Origin: CAZAFL01 sp964484465
GTDB lineage: Bacteria; Bacteroidota; Ignavibacteria; UBA10030; SZUA-254
Assembly (NCBI GenBank): GCA_964484465.1
Contig: CAZAFL010000010.1
Location: 33,708-97,707, forward strand
Reading direction: 5' to 3'
Length of the DNA: 64,000 nucleotides
Both the position numbers and the translations under genes were made by a program. The notes under the pieces were generated by a model that saw only the letters and a program-made list of their open reading frames with translations, was not told the DNA's origin and did no database searches. Of this stretch, positions 27,801 to 35,824 are shown piece by piece (positions within the stretch are counted from its first letter, which is position 1; every line of letters begins with the position of its first letter).

Positions 27801-28181
27801 TGTTTGATGCCAGATATCTGCACCGCTGTAAACTTCCGTTGTCCAGCCGTTTGTTCCACTCTCCATATTATCATAGAAGAATAGAGTCGAAGCGGTCTTC
27901 GCTTCACGATTAATCCTGATGCCGACTTCCGGTGGCGGTGAGGTTTGAGATTTTCCCATGAGCTGAGAAGCATGTGATTGCTGCCGATGTTCAAGCTGCT
28001 GCTGGTGTGCGTCGATTGCACGCAGTTTATATTGTACTGCTGCGGAATTGGATTTTAGCTTTACTGGAGATGCAACAATCCGAACCGGGCTGAGAACAGC
28101 AATACAGAACAAAGCGGTGAACAACGTAACCTGATGAAGTGGATGTGAGGAGAGGTGAAACCCGTTTCTATCAAAATTCAT
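24804..28181 (-). CDS. Secreted SdrD-repeat protein with type IX sorting domain
   Basis: 1125 residues. After an N-terminal signal comes a MAM/immune-inhibitor-like domain (about 95-260, FFYDNMESGTNGWTTE, WFFDDVVIF). Then four SdrD B-like units start near 268, 365, 468 and 570; each opens with GxKFxDxNxNGxxDxGD, a calcium loop, and ends in W(I/V)QTYP or similar. A region of about 370 residues without a recognised domain follows. The last 90 residues ([32 protein letters not shown]) are a type IX sorting domain. It is probably a surface or extracellular protein for adhesion or matrix. Promoter at 28267-28295 and terminator-like hairpin at 24744-24771 show a single-gene unit. Confidence 0.85.
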   Translation of the reverse strand: MNFDRNGFHLSSHPLHQVTLFTALFCIAVLSPVRIVASPVKLKSNSAAVQYKLRAIDAHQQQLEHRQQSHASQLMGKSQTSPPPEVGIRINREAKTASTLFFYDNMESGTNGWTTEVYSGADIWHQTTLNSSSPTHSWWAGIENQGNYNTGARVNTAVKSPPINLAGASGSVKLIFAENYFTERGWDYCMVDVSTNGGASWTNLRGGYGVAPTGDSDGWIITSIDLSAYAGQTITLRFYFDTGDANFNDFAGWFFDDVVIFDEGGIVMGKKFFDVNGNSVKDVGDRGLHDWFITASGPVTLTTRTNYRGHYEIPLPQGSYTLTEALQSPWSQTYPPGNQWSVTISTPDTVIDSLWFGNYTQASFINGIKFDDINKNGVYDGGDTLLPNWRIVVTDTLGTVVDHDYTDSLGVYQLHILQPGRYIVREATKRGWVQSFPSSETYTVDIPNLTTNLTGYDFGNYQSDSVNSILGQKFNDHNRNGVKDNDEIGVAGFSIKLTGPKNRTVQTDSSGFFEFLNLTPGTYHVKEIQQAGWWKSFPDSFYIITLNGGDFADSVDFGNYQILPGSIGGMKFHDVNNNGLKDGGESGLSGWHISLSGTNYVNASITQTTITDGSGNYSFPGLWPGNYTISEVWKNGWIQTYPANLGVHSISLGLEQNLTGVDFGNYDSLFIGSFRTFLPESLALAVNKSGNHKPVPLKPDKDEFWITVYNPAPDSAHTLKINFSINVDTGSLSLSKPGTVQIPDPTKPNKLSIAFDSYVQGGDSVTFHGIIKKTKPERVNSYRWVYNDSTGRAKTYYTAQNYHRLPMPNPINMVQLVGAGSRVGLGGPHSVVHPSYTYVMKSLVERLDRMHLRTSVARCLNFYAGTSTPIRRQINYLSPSRGNNKLFAEALALKLNIAGSDNMILPPGLGNLIFDEGTGSANPMNGLTLREITARVDSFMSSYKDTGTIHQCEMPPSWSGFSPETLYTKIRMVDSVFCGPLDTISFGSGLKFTSVLPLSAVSFLRFDSHAAPVIVNNRLSSPILVPDQFALHQNYPNPFNPTTTVPFTLAQRSLVTVKIYNILGQEVATLLNRELMDEGLTEVQFDAGNLPSGVYFYHLKAEGIPDEEGTPGQTFTSVKKMMLMK

Positions 28182-28266
28182 AGTTGTTTCCCCCTATAGA
28201 AATTCACACTGAATATCTGTTGATTTAGAAAAGAGAAAGAACGAGTTGGAAATCTGCGGGCACTGA

Positions 28267-28295
28267 AGTATACAAAGGTTCTTTTTGAGAGTCAA
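28267..28295 (-). promoter_or_regulatory. Promoter of the SdrD-repeat gene
   Basis: On the minus strand: TTGACT (28295-28290), 17-nt spacer, TATACT (28272-28267), about 85 bases before the start codon. Confidence 0.82.
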
Positions 28296-28390
28296 GTTAA
28301 GCTTCAAAAGCAGAAGACTATGTAGGTCTATTATTCTTAGACACTTCTGCGGATAAACACCTTCGCACCAATTTTACAGGTGAGGTGTAC

Positions 28391-28951
28391 TTATTTTTCC
28401 AGAATTGTCTTAAGCTTGTCCAGTCTCTCGGACCAGAAGGATTTCATACGATTTGCAGCTTTGGCTTCCGCCAGCAATCGATGCTGGACGACTACCTGGC
28501 ACTTCTCCGTCCCTTTCGGATAGAAATTGACATCGACGCTTTTCTTTCCATCCGTCCATGTCACGCGCATCGATTTATTCGCTGTCGCTTTGTGAATAAC
28601 GATTGGAGTATTCGGAAGCCAGCGGGGGCGAATCTTTTCATCGTTCCACGCGTTGTATGCCGACTTGGTTGCCGCCGCGATCGTTTTGCTGACGCTGATC
28701 TCGAAACCGGTTGCTGTCTGATGTTCGTCTTTCGTCCCGCGAGCCTGCTCATATCCAGCTGCGACCATCTGGCACCACCATCCGGGGACATTGAGTTGAC
28801 CGAACAGGTACTTTGCTATGTCTGCATGATTCATCGTTGTAGCACCGGCATGGTCGAGAATCCTGAACCATTCTTCCCATTTCTTACCCGTTTTTTTCTC
28901 GAGCGCTTCATCACCGATTTTTTTTAGCAGGGGGAATTCAAGCTTCTTCAT
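28391..28951 (-). CDS. DUF4287 plus SRPBCC domain protein
   Basis: 186 residues; ATG at 28951 with AAGGAG eight bases upstream. The N-terminal part (about 15-85) is DUF4287-like: KTGKKWEEWFRILDHAGATTMNHADIAKYLFGQLNVPGWWCQMVAAGYEQARG. The C-terminal part (about 90-185) looks like an SRPBCC fold with VTWTDGKKSVDVNFYPKGTEKCQVVVQHRLL. Function is not established. No signal peptide, so cytoplasmic. It lies 20 bases after the acetyltransferase gene and is likely cotranscribed with it. Confidence 0.78.
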   Translation of the reverse strand: MKKLEFPLLKKIGDEALEKKTGKKWEEWFRILDHAGATTMNHADIAKYLFGQLNVPGWWCQMVAAGYEQARGTKDEHQTATGFEISVSKTIAAATKSAYNAWNDEKIRPRWLPNTPIVIHKATANKSMRVTWTDGKKSVDVNFYPKGTEKCQVVVQHRLLAEAKAANRMKSFWSERLDKLKTILEK

Positions 28952-28971
28952 CAATGAGCTCCTTGTAGTGT

Positions 28972-29565
28972 TTACGACAGATAATAACGAACTATAGGTC
29001 GTGCTTTTGACCAGCGTTTTGCAACCCTAAAACCTGCTCTGGTATACGATGAAAGGATTCCCGTCCAGGCAAACGCTGCGGGCATATTGTCTGAGTAAGG
29101 AATAATGGGATATCCTTCGATCACCTCGACTCCTTTTTTTCTGCAATATGCGATTACGCCTTTGAGAATCTCAACGGAGATTCCCTGCCTTCGGAACTCC
29201 TTTGCAATAAAGAAACATGTGATCGACCAGACTGGTTTATTGTCGATTCTTTTCAGGACGCGGGCATTCTCCAGTTTGATGAACTTGTCTCTCGGGGCAA
29301 TCGCGCACCAGCCGACTGGCTTCCCGTCGATGTACGCGAGAATACCAACCTGTTCGTTTTTCGTGACGAGGTTTTTCATTGCTTTCTTATTGGCGTTTCC
29401 TTTTTGCCGGTCAAAGACTGAACGGCTGAGGCGCCACGACATGCACCAGCATCCTCCGCACGCCCCGCGTGCACCGAAGAGTTCTTCGAAATCTTTCCAC
29501 CGTTTAAGTTGGAGCGGTTGAAATGTGAGAGGTTGTTTCGTTTCATTTGTACGGCGAATTGACAT
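28972..29565 (-). CDS. GNAT-family N-acetyltransferase
   Basis: 197 residues from the ATG at 29565. The acetyl-CoA fold is seen in ILAYIDGKPVGWCAIAPR (beta 4) and ITCFFIAKEFRRQGISVEILKGVIAYCRKKGV (R-R-Q-G-I as motif A). A Cys-rich N-terminal stretch (ARGACGGCWCMSWRLS) is characteristic of a GNAT subgroup in which it occurs before the fold. Substrate unknown. It lies between the DUF4287 gene and a zinc-ribbon gene, all on the minus strand. Confidence 0.82.
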   Translation of the reverse strand: MSIRRTNETKQPLTFQPLQLKRWKDFEELFGARGACGGCWCMSWRLSRSVFDRQKGNANKKAMKNLVTKNEQVGILAYIDGKPVGWCAIAPRDKFIKLENARVLKRIDNKPVWSITCFFIAKEFRRQGISVEILKGVIAYCRKKGVEVIEGYPIIPYSDNMPAAFAWTGILSSYTRAGFRVAKRWSKARPIVRYYLS

Positions 29566-29594
29566 CAAGCAGTCTAAGTACTAAGTACTCATTA

Positions 29595-29864
29595 CTAACT
29601 ACTTTGCTTCCATCTCTCGAGCTTTGGAATTTTCCTCGTAAAGATGCCTGACAAGAATCCGGGAAATCCCATTTCCTTCATTATTTGTTTGACGCGTTCC
29701 TGCATCTGTTCCATCGTTATGTTTGGGAGTGTAAATTTTCCTCCCTCATAGCAATGACTGCAATACATTTTGCTTTTCGTCCCGTCGGATTCAGAACCTC
29801 CGCCTTTCGGGTCGCGGGAAAGAGGCATGCCGCAGCTCTGGCAGTTTTTGTAGGTTGTCTCCAT
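29595..29864 (-). CDS. Small putative zinc-ribbon protein
   Basis: 89 residues. CQSCGMPL near the start and YCSHCYEGG about 25 residues later make a four-Cys ribbon of the PF12674 type. The C-terminal half is helical (TMEQMQERVKQIMKEMGF) and basic at the end. Proteins of this family often stand beside acetyltransferases or methyltransferase-like genes, as here; their role is unknown. GAAAATTTTATA precedes the ATG without a clear ribosome site. Confidence 0.78.
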   Translation of the reverse strand: METTYKNCQSCGMPLSRDPKGGGSESDGTKSKMYCSHCYEGGKFTLPNITMEQMQERVKQIMKEMGFPGFLSGIFTRKIPKLERWKQSS

Positions 29865-29960
29865 TATAAAATTTTCCTTGTATTAATGATGCGATGATGA
29901 CGGAATGATTTTATGCAGCCAATATACGAAAGGGCATGAAAAAATAAAAAAGTTAATTGG

Positions 29961-31118
29961 TTAATTGTTTTTCGTGGCGATCGATGATCCCGTTGTGCTA
30001 TACCATTGCCGTAATGTCTCAGCAGCAGGTTTATTCTGCGGGGTATAGTTCGTCGATTCGTTTATCGATGGTATACTTTCCCAATTCCACCAGAACATGC
30101 CGTTGCACCAGGGTTCTTTCCCGATCGCTTCAATCATCACGCGGTAATAAAATTGCTGAGCCTGATTATCCTGCACTGCCTGATTGGATGCCCCGAGTGA
30201 ATAATCCCACGGAGCTGCGAGCGCGCCGTGAACGGATTGAATGCCGGTTTCGGTAATCACTACCTGCCGGTAATGCAAGGATGAAATTGCTCTGATTTCC
30301 TGGACATTGCTAACCGTATTTGCGACTGCGGTTTCAAACGCGGGGATAGAATCACCTGCTGAATTCGTCAGCGGGTAATACGCGTCGACGCCGATGTAAT
30401 CGAGGTCGTTCCAGAATTCTACCTGTTTAAATTCCGGGGTCGTGAGACCATCGGCGTAATCACCATTCCAGTTCGCAGCATAAATCAGTTTGCCGGTGTA
30501 AATGTTTCTGACCGCGGCTATCAGCGAGCGCCACTGAGAAGCGTAATTGTGTTGACTTGCAAAAACATATTCCGTTCCGATACATAACATTTCGATGTGA
30601 AGTTCTTCTGCAAGTCGGGCGTATTTTATCATCATCGCAGTGTATGAAGAAAACCACAATCCCCCGGCGTCAGGATGTATCGTTGCACGCCACTCACCGT
30701 TGTACAAATCGACTTGCGGCTTGAGCATTACTGCTATTAGTTTGGCGCGAGCGTCGCTTACTCCTGCCCGGATATCATCTTCCGTTGAGGTAGTAGACCA
30801 GACACCGCCAGTCGCAGGATTGATGCCCGTTTTGTTCGGTGCGATGTCCAATGAATATTGATGCCGTTGGTATTCGAAAACACACAATGCAATCCAGCTG
30901 CTGGCGGTTTGAGTTTTGAGGTCTTCAATCGCATTGTGTTGATTGCCTTGCCGGAAGCCATCCGATGCGAAGGATGTGTAACTGAACCCGCGCATCTCCG
31001 GAACGTGATCCGGAAGAGGTCCGAGCAGTGATTCGTTGCAGGAACCAAAGAAAAGAACGAGGAAAGTTATGAGGATTGATGAAACCTTGCCGCGGAGTTT
31101 GCGGTCGCTGAAGGACAT
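29961..31118 (-). CDS. GH113-like glycoside hydrolase lipoprotein
   Basis: 385 residues with lipoprotein signal (FFGSC27). The rest is a TIM barrel close to GH113 beta-mannanase-like proteins: MRGFSYTSFASDGF, MLKPQVDLYNGEWRA, MLCIGTEYVFA (probable acid/base Glu), LDYIGVDAYYPLT, QVVITETGIQS (probable nucleophile Glu) and GMFWWNWES. It would hydrolyse beta-linked glycans at the outer surface or periplasm; substrate is inferred only. The ATG overlaps the stop of the potassium-channel gene (TGATG), so translation of the two is coupled, an odd pairing. Confidence 0.8.
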   Translation of the reverse strand: MSFSDRKLRGKVSSILITFLVLFFGSCNESLLGPLPDHVPEMRGFSYTSFASDGFRQGNQHNAIEDLKTQTASSWIALCVFEYQRHQYSLDIAPNKTGINPATGGVWSTTSTEDDIRAGVSDARAKLIAVMLKPQVDLYNGEWRATIHPDAGGLWFSSYTAMMIKYARLAEELHIEMLCIGTEYVFASQHNYASQWRSLIAAVRNIYTGKLIYAANWNGDYADGLTTPEFKQVEFWNDLDYIGVDAYYPLTNSAGDSIPAFETAVANTVSNVQEIRAISSLHYRQVVITETGIQSVHGALAAPWDYSLGASNQAVQDNQAQQFYYRVMIEAIGKEPWCNGMFWWNWESIPSINESTNYTPQNKPAAETLRQWYSTTGSSIATKNN

Positions 31119-32062
31119 CACCCGATTGTTTCAATATCGTGAATTTTTCGAAGGTCGATATTGAGTACTCCATCATCGGAAGGCAGAAACATGTCCGCGA
31201 ATTTTACCCCCCATCTAATTTCATAATGTTTGTATGAGGACCGTGTGTACGCAATCTGGGAGAATGTTTCATCGACTGCCGTCAGCAGGATGAGGAATTC
31301 TGCGTCCGAGGCAGTAAGCTGCTGTTCTGTAACGCCGTAGAGGGGGCTCGTTTCGTCGATAGGGTGGACGACGACCCACTGGAGAGGCATAAAAATGACT
31401 TTATCCCGTTCGAGCTTCAGTGGGTAGAAGGTGCGGGTGTTTATCCCGTCAATGACCTCATTGCGGGTGAGGACGACAGTCGCATTGACTTCGATGAGCT
31501 CGTTCGTGCGCTTGTTGGCGATACGGAATTCGAATGCAGTCATTCTCTGATATGGTGCGATGATGGCATTCCTGCTGAACACAATCTCCGCGCTCGGCTT
31601 CGAAAATCGCGCAAACAACAATCCTGTTGCAAGCGCAAAACCGAGGAGGCCGAAGAGTGCTTCAATGGTGACAAGAATATTTGCTGCGAGACCGCTCGGA
31701 CTCATCGTTCCGTACCCGATTGTTGCCAGTGTCTGTACGCTGAAGAAGAATGCGGAAAGAAACCGTTCCCCTGAAGTTGCTGCAGTTGAGCCGTGAAGAG
31801 CATCAGCACCGCAGCACATATATCCGCCGGCGAAGAGGATATTCGTCAGAAAGTAGGCGAGCACGACGATGAGATTGAACTTTGTCCACGAAATCTTCAG
31901 CATCCAGTGATAAAGATTGAGCGACTGGAAGAATGAAAATCCTTTCCGCCCAACATTGAATGTTCCGTCCGGATTGAGAAACCGCATGCGGCTTTGCTGC
32001 ACAACGCGGGAGCCCAATCCCAAATCTTTATTTATGTTTTGTTGTTCAGGAGGAACGCTCAT
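31118..32062 (-). CDS. Inward-rectifier potassium channel (KirBac-like)
   Basis: 314 residues. Two membrane helices (about 62-84 and 126-150) flank a pore helix and the selectivity filter T114-I-G-Y-G118. The C-terminal cytoplasmic Kir domain is clear: MTAFEFRIANKRTNELIEVNATVVLTR, FYPLKLERDKVIFMPLQWVVVHPIDETSPLYGVT, and IAYTRSSYKHYEIRWGVKFADMF. It probably passes K+ across the inner membrane. The N-terminal 50 residues (slide helix with LNLYHWMLKISW) are as in KirBac proteins. It is followed directly by the GH113-like gene. Confidence 0.93.
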   Translation of the reverse strand: MSVPPEQQNINKDLGLGSRVVQQSRMRFLNPDGTFNVGRKGFSFFQSLNLYHWMLKISWTKFNLIVVLAYFLTNILFAGGYMCCGADALHGSTAATSGERFLSAFFFSVQTLATIGYGTMSPSGLAANILVTIEALFGLLGFALATGLLFARFSKPSAEIVFSRNAIIAPYQRMTAFEFRIANKRTNELIEVNATVVLTRNEVIDGINTRTFYPLKLERDKVIFMPLQWVVVHPIDETSPLYGVTEQQLTASDAEFLILLTAVDETFSQIAYTRSSYKHYEIRWGVKFADMFLPSDDGVLNIDLRKIHDIETIG

Positions 32063-32135
32063 TGACGAAAAGGATATTGTGAGATGTTGGGAAAGTATTC
32101 ATCATGAACGATGCGCTTTCCGGTAACACAGGGAG

Positions 32136-33062
32136 TTAATGCCCGCTGTACATCTTCTCACCAGCCTCGACACGGAACGGGAGGCGGTTTTGTTTCGGCG
32201 GAATGGGGCAGGTGGCAAATGCAGTAAAGACACAGGGCCAGTTATATGCTTTATTGAAATCGAGGACGACATGGTTCGTTGAATCAGGCAGGTTCGTATA
32301 TAACTGTCTGCCGACAGCGTATGTTTCTTTTCCGTTTGTTTCATCACCGAGCATAATGAAGAATTGGTTCTCTGAACCCTGCTCGACCACAACGTCGATT
32401 GAACACTTCTTCCCGTCATACACGAACGAAAGCACCCCGGGGCAGGAATCGCGTTCAATTTTACCGACGGCGTCGGGGATTTCGAGAATTTTTGGCGGAT
32501 GATATGGCTCGAACAATGCTTCGAATCTCCATTTCGGGTCGACAGGAAAATATTCCAACCCTTTGAAATTCATTCGCGCCGGATTCTCATTATCCTTCAC
32601 GCGGACAGCGAGGTCGTCGCCGCGTTTAATGACGTAAAAGCTGACCACGCCATGTCTCAGGATGGTCGGGTCACCCTGTTCATCGGATTGTAAATTGATG
32701 GCGGTGACGGCAGAATCCTTGTATTTTACTTCTACTCCTTTTCTGGCTTCAAAACGGAGAGTATTCTTATCGAGGAAAATCGAACCGACAATTTTCGGTG
32801 CCTTTCCAGCCGGAAGAACGACGCTGATTGAGGAATCGCTTCCCACTTTGTTTTCACCCTCTTTAAGCCAGAATAATCCGCAGAGCGTCAGCCACCCATC
32901 GTCACGTTTCAGGCGGGTAAGCCGGGTTGCTTTCCATTGTTCCATTTCCTGCTGATAAGATGTTGTATCAAAGGGCCGCTCCGGTTTTGCGCAAGAAGCG
33001 AGAGAAAATAATATGATAAGGATACAGATCGGGAAAACGAACATCGCGACCTTCATCTTCAC
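32136..33062 (-). CDS. DUF1684 lipoprotein
   Basis: 308 residues. Lipoprotein signal with LASC24. DUF1684 features are YQQEMEQWKATRLTRLKRDDGWLTLCGLFWLKEGENKVGSD near the start and LDFNKAYNWPCVFTAFATCPIPPKQNRLPFRVEAGEKM at the end; the family is widespread in Bacteroidota-type genomes, function unknown. The start is GTG at 33062, overlapping the stop of the small membrane protein (GTGA); an ATG two codons later is possible. Confidence 0.88.
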   Translation of the reverse strand: MKMKVAMFVFPICILIILFSLASCAKPERPFDTTSYQQEMEQWKATRLTRLKRDDGWLTLCGLFWLKEGENKVGSDSSISVVLPAGKAPKIVGSIFLDKNTLRFEARKGVEVKYKDSAVTAINLQSDEQGDPTILRHGVVSFYVIKRGDDLAVRVKDNENPARMNFKGLEYFPVDPKWRFEALFEPYHPPKILEIPDAVGKIERDSCPGVLSFVYDGKKCSIDVVVEQGSENQFFIMLGDETNGKETYAVGRQLYTNLPDSTNHVVLDFNKAYNWPCVFTAFATCPIPPKQNRLPFRVEAGEKMYSGH

Positions 33063-33364
33063 GAGTTTCCGTCCAGGTATGAACCGTAAACATACCCTCC
33101 GATGATGGCGATAACGAGAATGCCGAGTGCGATCAGGATGCCGGTAAGGAAATCGTCCACTGTTCCTGATGTAATGAACTTCCAGAGTTCAACTAATGCG
33201 CCGAGAGGGACACCGACAACAAGTCCGATGATGATTCCGCTGATGGTCCACCGTTTTTTGTTTGATTCGTACTGCTTTTCGGATGAAGGGAGGAGTCCCC
33301 CCTTACCCGATTTTGCAGTCGTGTTTAATTTTTCAATCAGCTTTTTACTTTTGTATTCCATCAT
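33059..33364 (-). CDS. Hypothetical small membrane protein
   Basis: 101 residues. Basic N-terminal part of about 40 residues, then two membrane helices (about 41-62, ISGIIIGLVVGVPLGALVELW, and 72-96, LTGILIALGILVIAIIGGYVYG). I recognise no family. It is first in a minus-strand run with the DUF1684 gene, with which it overlaps by four bases. Confidence 0.65.
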   Translation of the reverse strand: MMEYKSKKLIEKLNTTAKSGKGGLLPSSEKQYESNKKRWTISGIIIGLVVGVPLGALVELWKFITSGTVDDFLTGILIALGILVIAIIGGYVYGSYLDGNS

Positions 33365-33469
33365 TCAATGAGAATGAACAATCCCATAATTCGGCAATCA
33401 GCGCAATTCTTCCTCTATAATACATAATAAGGGGAAAACGTGCAAATCTCTTGATCTGGAAGGATTCTA

Positions 33470-33498
33470 TTGACATCTCTTTAAGAAACCTGTATATT
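33470..33498 (+). promoter_or_regulatory. Promoter of spmAB
   Basis: TTGACA (33470-33475), 17-nt spacer ending TG, TATATT (33493-33498): a consensus sigma-70-like promoter with extended -10, 72 bases before the start codon. Confidence 0.88.
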
Positions 33499-33569
33499 GA
33501 CAGCGATTTTGGAAGATGAGGGAAGAGGAGAATGGTTAATTGGTTAAATAGGATTTATTAACAAGGAAC

Positions 33570-34220
33570 ATGCTCAATTATATCTGGCTGGCTTTGATTG
33601 TCATCGGGATTCTTGTCGCGGTCGGGAAAGATCTATCCCAGCCGTCGCCATCCGCTTCGGCAGAGCGGTTCCCGACATTGAACAAAGTGACAAACGAGGG
33701 TATTGTCGATTCGGCAAAAACAGCTGTGACCCTTGCGATTGGACTTATCGGTGTGATGGCGTTATGGCTTGGCATCATGAAAATTGCAGAGCAGTCGGGC
33801 CTTGTCGCGCATCTCGCGAGACTGCTTAAGCCCATCACCACCCGAATATTCCCGGATGTTCCCGCCGAACATCCTGCGATGGGGGCAATGATTATGAATA
33901 TTTCCGCAAACATGCTGGGCCTTGCAAACGCAGCAACTCCCCTCGGTCTCAAGGCAATGGAGGAACTGAACAAACTAAATAAGAAGGTAGGAACTGCGAC
34001 CGATGCCATGTGTACATTTCTCGTAATCAACACAAGCAATGTACAACTCATTCCTGCGACGGTAATCGCGATCCGTGCGTCGGTCGGCTCGGCAAATGCG
34101 ACGGAGATTTTAGGACCGGTCCTTGTTGTCACGTGTTGTACGCTGGTGCTCGGAGTGGTAATCGCGAAGCTGCTTTCAAGACTTCCATTCTATAGAAAAC
34201 AATTGGAGCAAGAGGAATAA
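33570..34220 (+). CDS. spmA: SpmA-like nucleoside-recognition membrane protein
   Basis: 216 residues with about five membrane segments. The Gate/nucleoside-recognition core is seen in TAVTLAIGLIGVMALWLGIMKIAEQSGL, HPAMGAMIMNISANMLGLANAATPLGLKAMEEL and NTSNVQLIPATVIAIRAS. In Bacillus SpmA acts in spore-core dehydration; in non-sporulating groups like this the function is unknown, probably transport. It pairs with spmB four bases downstream. Confidence 0.9.
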   Translation: MLNYIWLALIVIGILVAVGKDLSQPSPSASAERFPTLNKVTNEGIVDSAKTAVTLAIGLIGVMALWLGIMKIAEQSGLVAHLARLLKPITTRIFPDVPAEHPAMGAMIMNISANMLGLANAATPLGLKAMEELNKLNKKVGTATDAMCTFLVINTSNVQLIPATVIAIRASVGSANATEILGPVLVVTCCTLVLGVVIAKLLSRLPFYRKQLEQEE

Positions 34221-34224
34221 TCAG

Positions 34225-34767
34225 ATGCAATCGATTATCGACATCATCAATATTGTTTCTCTTATTGCCATCCCGCTTCTCGTGTTAAGCGTAGTCGTGT
34301 ATGGCGTCGTAAAAAAAGTCAAAATATATGAGGCGTTTGTCGAAGGGGCGAAGGAAGGATTTAACGTTGGTGTTCGCATCATTCCCTATCTTGTTGCGAT
34401 GCTCGTTGCAATCGGAATTTTTCGCGCGGGAGGTGCAATGGAAATCCTGTCGGGTATTCTTTCGCCGATCACGAAATTCATCGGCATGCCCGCAGAGGTG
34501 TTACCAATGGCGATTATCCGCCCGCTCTCCGGAAGTGGTGCCCTCGGGACGATGTCGGAAATCATCAAAACACACGGACCGGATTCTTTAATCGGCCGGA
34601 TGGTTTCAGTGATGATGGGAAGCAGTGAGACTACGTTTTATGTCCTTGCGGTATATTTTGGTTCGGTAGGAATTACGAAAGGACGGCAGGCAATTCTGGG
34701 CGGAATAATTGTGGATGTGATTGCTGTTGTGCTCTCCGTGCTCATCGTGAATTTGATGTTCGGGTGA
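34225..34767 (+). CDS. spmB: SpmB-like nucleoside-recognition membrane protein
   Basis: 180 residues and about five membrane segments. Signature parts are YEAFVEGAKEGFNVGVRIIPYLVAMLVAIGIFR, PLSGSGALGTMSEIIKTHGPDS and GSSETTFYVLAVYFGSVGITKGR. It forms the second half of the spmAB pair. The next gene has its own promoter, so the unit ends here. Confidence 0.92.
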   Translation: MQSIIDIINIVSLIAIPLLVLSVVVYGVVKKVKIYEAFVEGAKEGFNVGVRIIPYLVAMLVAIGIFRAGGAMEILSGILSPITKFIGMPAEVLPMAIIRPLSGSGALGTMSEIIKTHGPDSLIGRMVSVMMGSSETTFYVLAVYFGSVGITKGRQAILGGIIVDVIAVVLSVLIVNLMFG

Positions 34768-34771
34768 TACC

Positions 34772-34800
34772 TTGATTTTAAGAGCCTTCTTGCCTATATT
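34772..34800 (+). promoter_or_regulatory. Promoter of the proline/peptide genes
   Basis: TTGATT (34772-34777), 17-nt spacer, TATATT (34795-34800), 80 bases before the proline dehydrogenase start. Confidence 0.8.
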
Positions 34801-34879
34801 CATCAAACCATACGTGTAACAAATCGAAACTATTATTATCTCGGCAGAAATCAGAGCGTTTCCCCATCAATCAGACTCA

Positions 34880-35791
34880 ATGAACGTCTTAAATAAGCTC
34901 ATTGTTGCCGCCTTACCTGCCGTTCCCAAGCCTGTTGTTAGAAAATTTGCAAGCCGTTACATTGCGGGAGAAGATAACGCCGATGCAATTCGTGTTGTAA
35001 AGGAGCTCAATGAACAGGGAGCAATGGCGACACTGGATGTTCTCGGAGAAGATATTACGACGCGGGAAGAAGCGATATCAGCCCGGGATAAGATCATAGA
35101 AGTGTTTCAATTCATTTCCCGCGAGCATCTCGATTCGAATGTTTCGATAAAGCTGACGCAACTGGGCTTAAAACTTGACAGGGATTTTTGTCTTGAAAAT
35201 GCATGCAAGATTGCGTCGACAGCAAAAAGCTTGAACAATTTCGTTCGCATTGACATGGAGGATTCTTCCTGCACAGACGATACACTGTGGATATACCGTG
35301 CACTCCGAAAAGAATTCAGTAATATTGGAATTGTTCTGCAGGGTTACCTACGCCGCACGCGGCGTGATGCTGAGTTGCTGATGAATGAAGGATTGAACAA
35401 TTTTCGGTTGTGCAAAGGGATATATATAGAGGCGGAAGAGATTGCATTCAAAGGCTACGATGAAATCAATCGCAATTACCTCGATGTGCTTGAGATGATG
35501 TTGAAGCGGAAAGCGTACGTCGGTATCGCAACACATGACGAAGAGCTTGTTCGTGGTGCGTACAAATTGATATCCGACTTAAAATTGCAGAAATCAGAAT
35601 ATGAATTTCAGATGCTGCTCGGTGTCCGGCCTGAATTGCGGGCTAAGATCATCCGGGAGGGGCATCGGCTGCGTGTTTACGTTCCGTTCGGTAAGCAGTG
35701 GTATCGGTATTCTATCAGAAGGTTTAAAGAGAATCCGCAAATTGCCGGTTACGTGTTCAAGGCGCTCTTTTCCCGGATTCGATTTAACTAA
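34880..35791 (+). CDS. Proline dehydrogenase (monofunctional)
   Basis: 303 residues. Oxidises L-proline to pyrroline-5-carboxylate with FAD, feeding electrons to the quinone pool at the membrane. FAD-barrel motifs are VRIDMEDSS, GIVLQGYLRRTRRDAELL, RLCKGIYIEAEEIAFK, YVGIATHDEELV, and the final RVYVPFGKQWYRYSIRRFKENP with the substrate-binding Arg pair. It is the short, monofunctional form as in Thermus and Bacillus; the partner P5C dehydrogenase gene is not nearby. It leads a run with an OPT transporter and a dipeptidase, which suggests use of peptide-derived proline. Confidence 0.93.
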   Translation: MNVLNKLIVAALPAVPKPVVRKFASRYIAGEDNADAIRVVKELNEQGAMATLDVLGEDITTREEAISARDKIIEVFQFISREHLDSNVSIKLTQLGLKLDRDFCLENACKIASTAKSLNNFVRIDMEDSSCTDDTLWIYRALRKEFSNIGIVLQGYLRRTRRDAELLMNEGLNNFRLCKGIYIEAEEIAFKGYDEINRNYLDVLEMMLKRKAYVGIATHDEELVRGAYKLISDLKLQKSEYEFQMLLGVRPELRAKIIREGHRLRVYVPFGKQWYRYSIRRFKENPQIAGYVFKALFSRIRFN

Positions 35792-35824
35792 AATCACTTC
35801 ACGCCACAATTAGAGGAGTACCCG

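Noticed and set aside
29952..33547. A 13-bp direct repeat (GTTAATTGGTTAA) at 29952 and 33535 around a minus-strand gene block
   Set aside because: The motif is short and AT-rich and likely to recur by chance; no integrase or other sign of an element is present.
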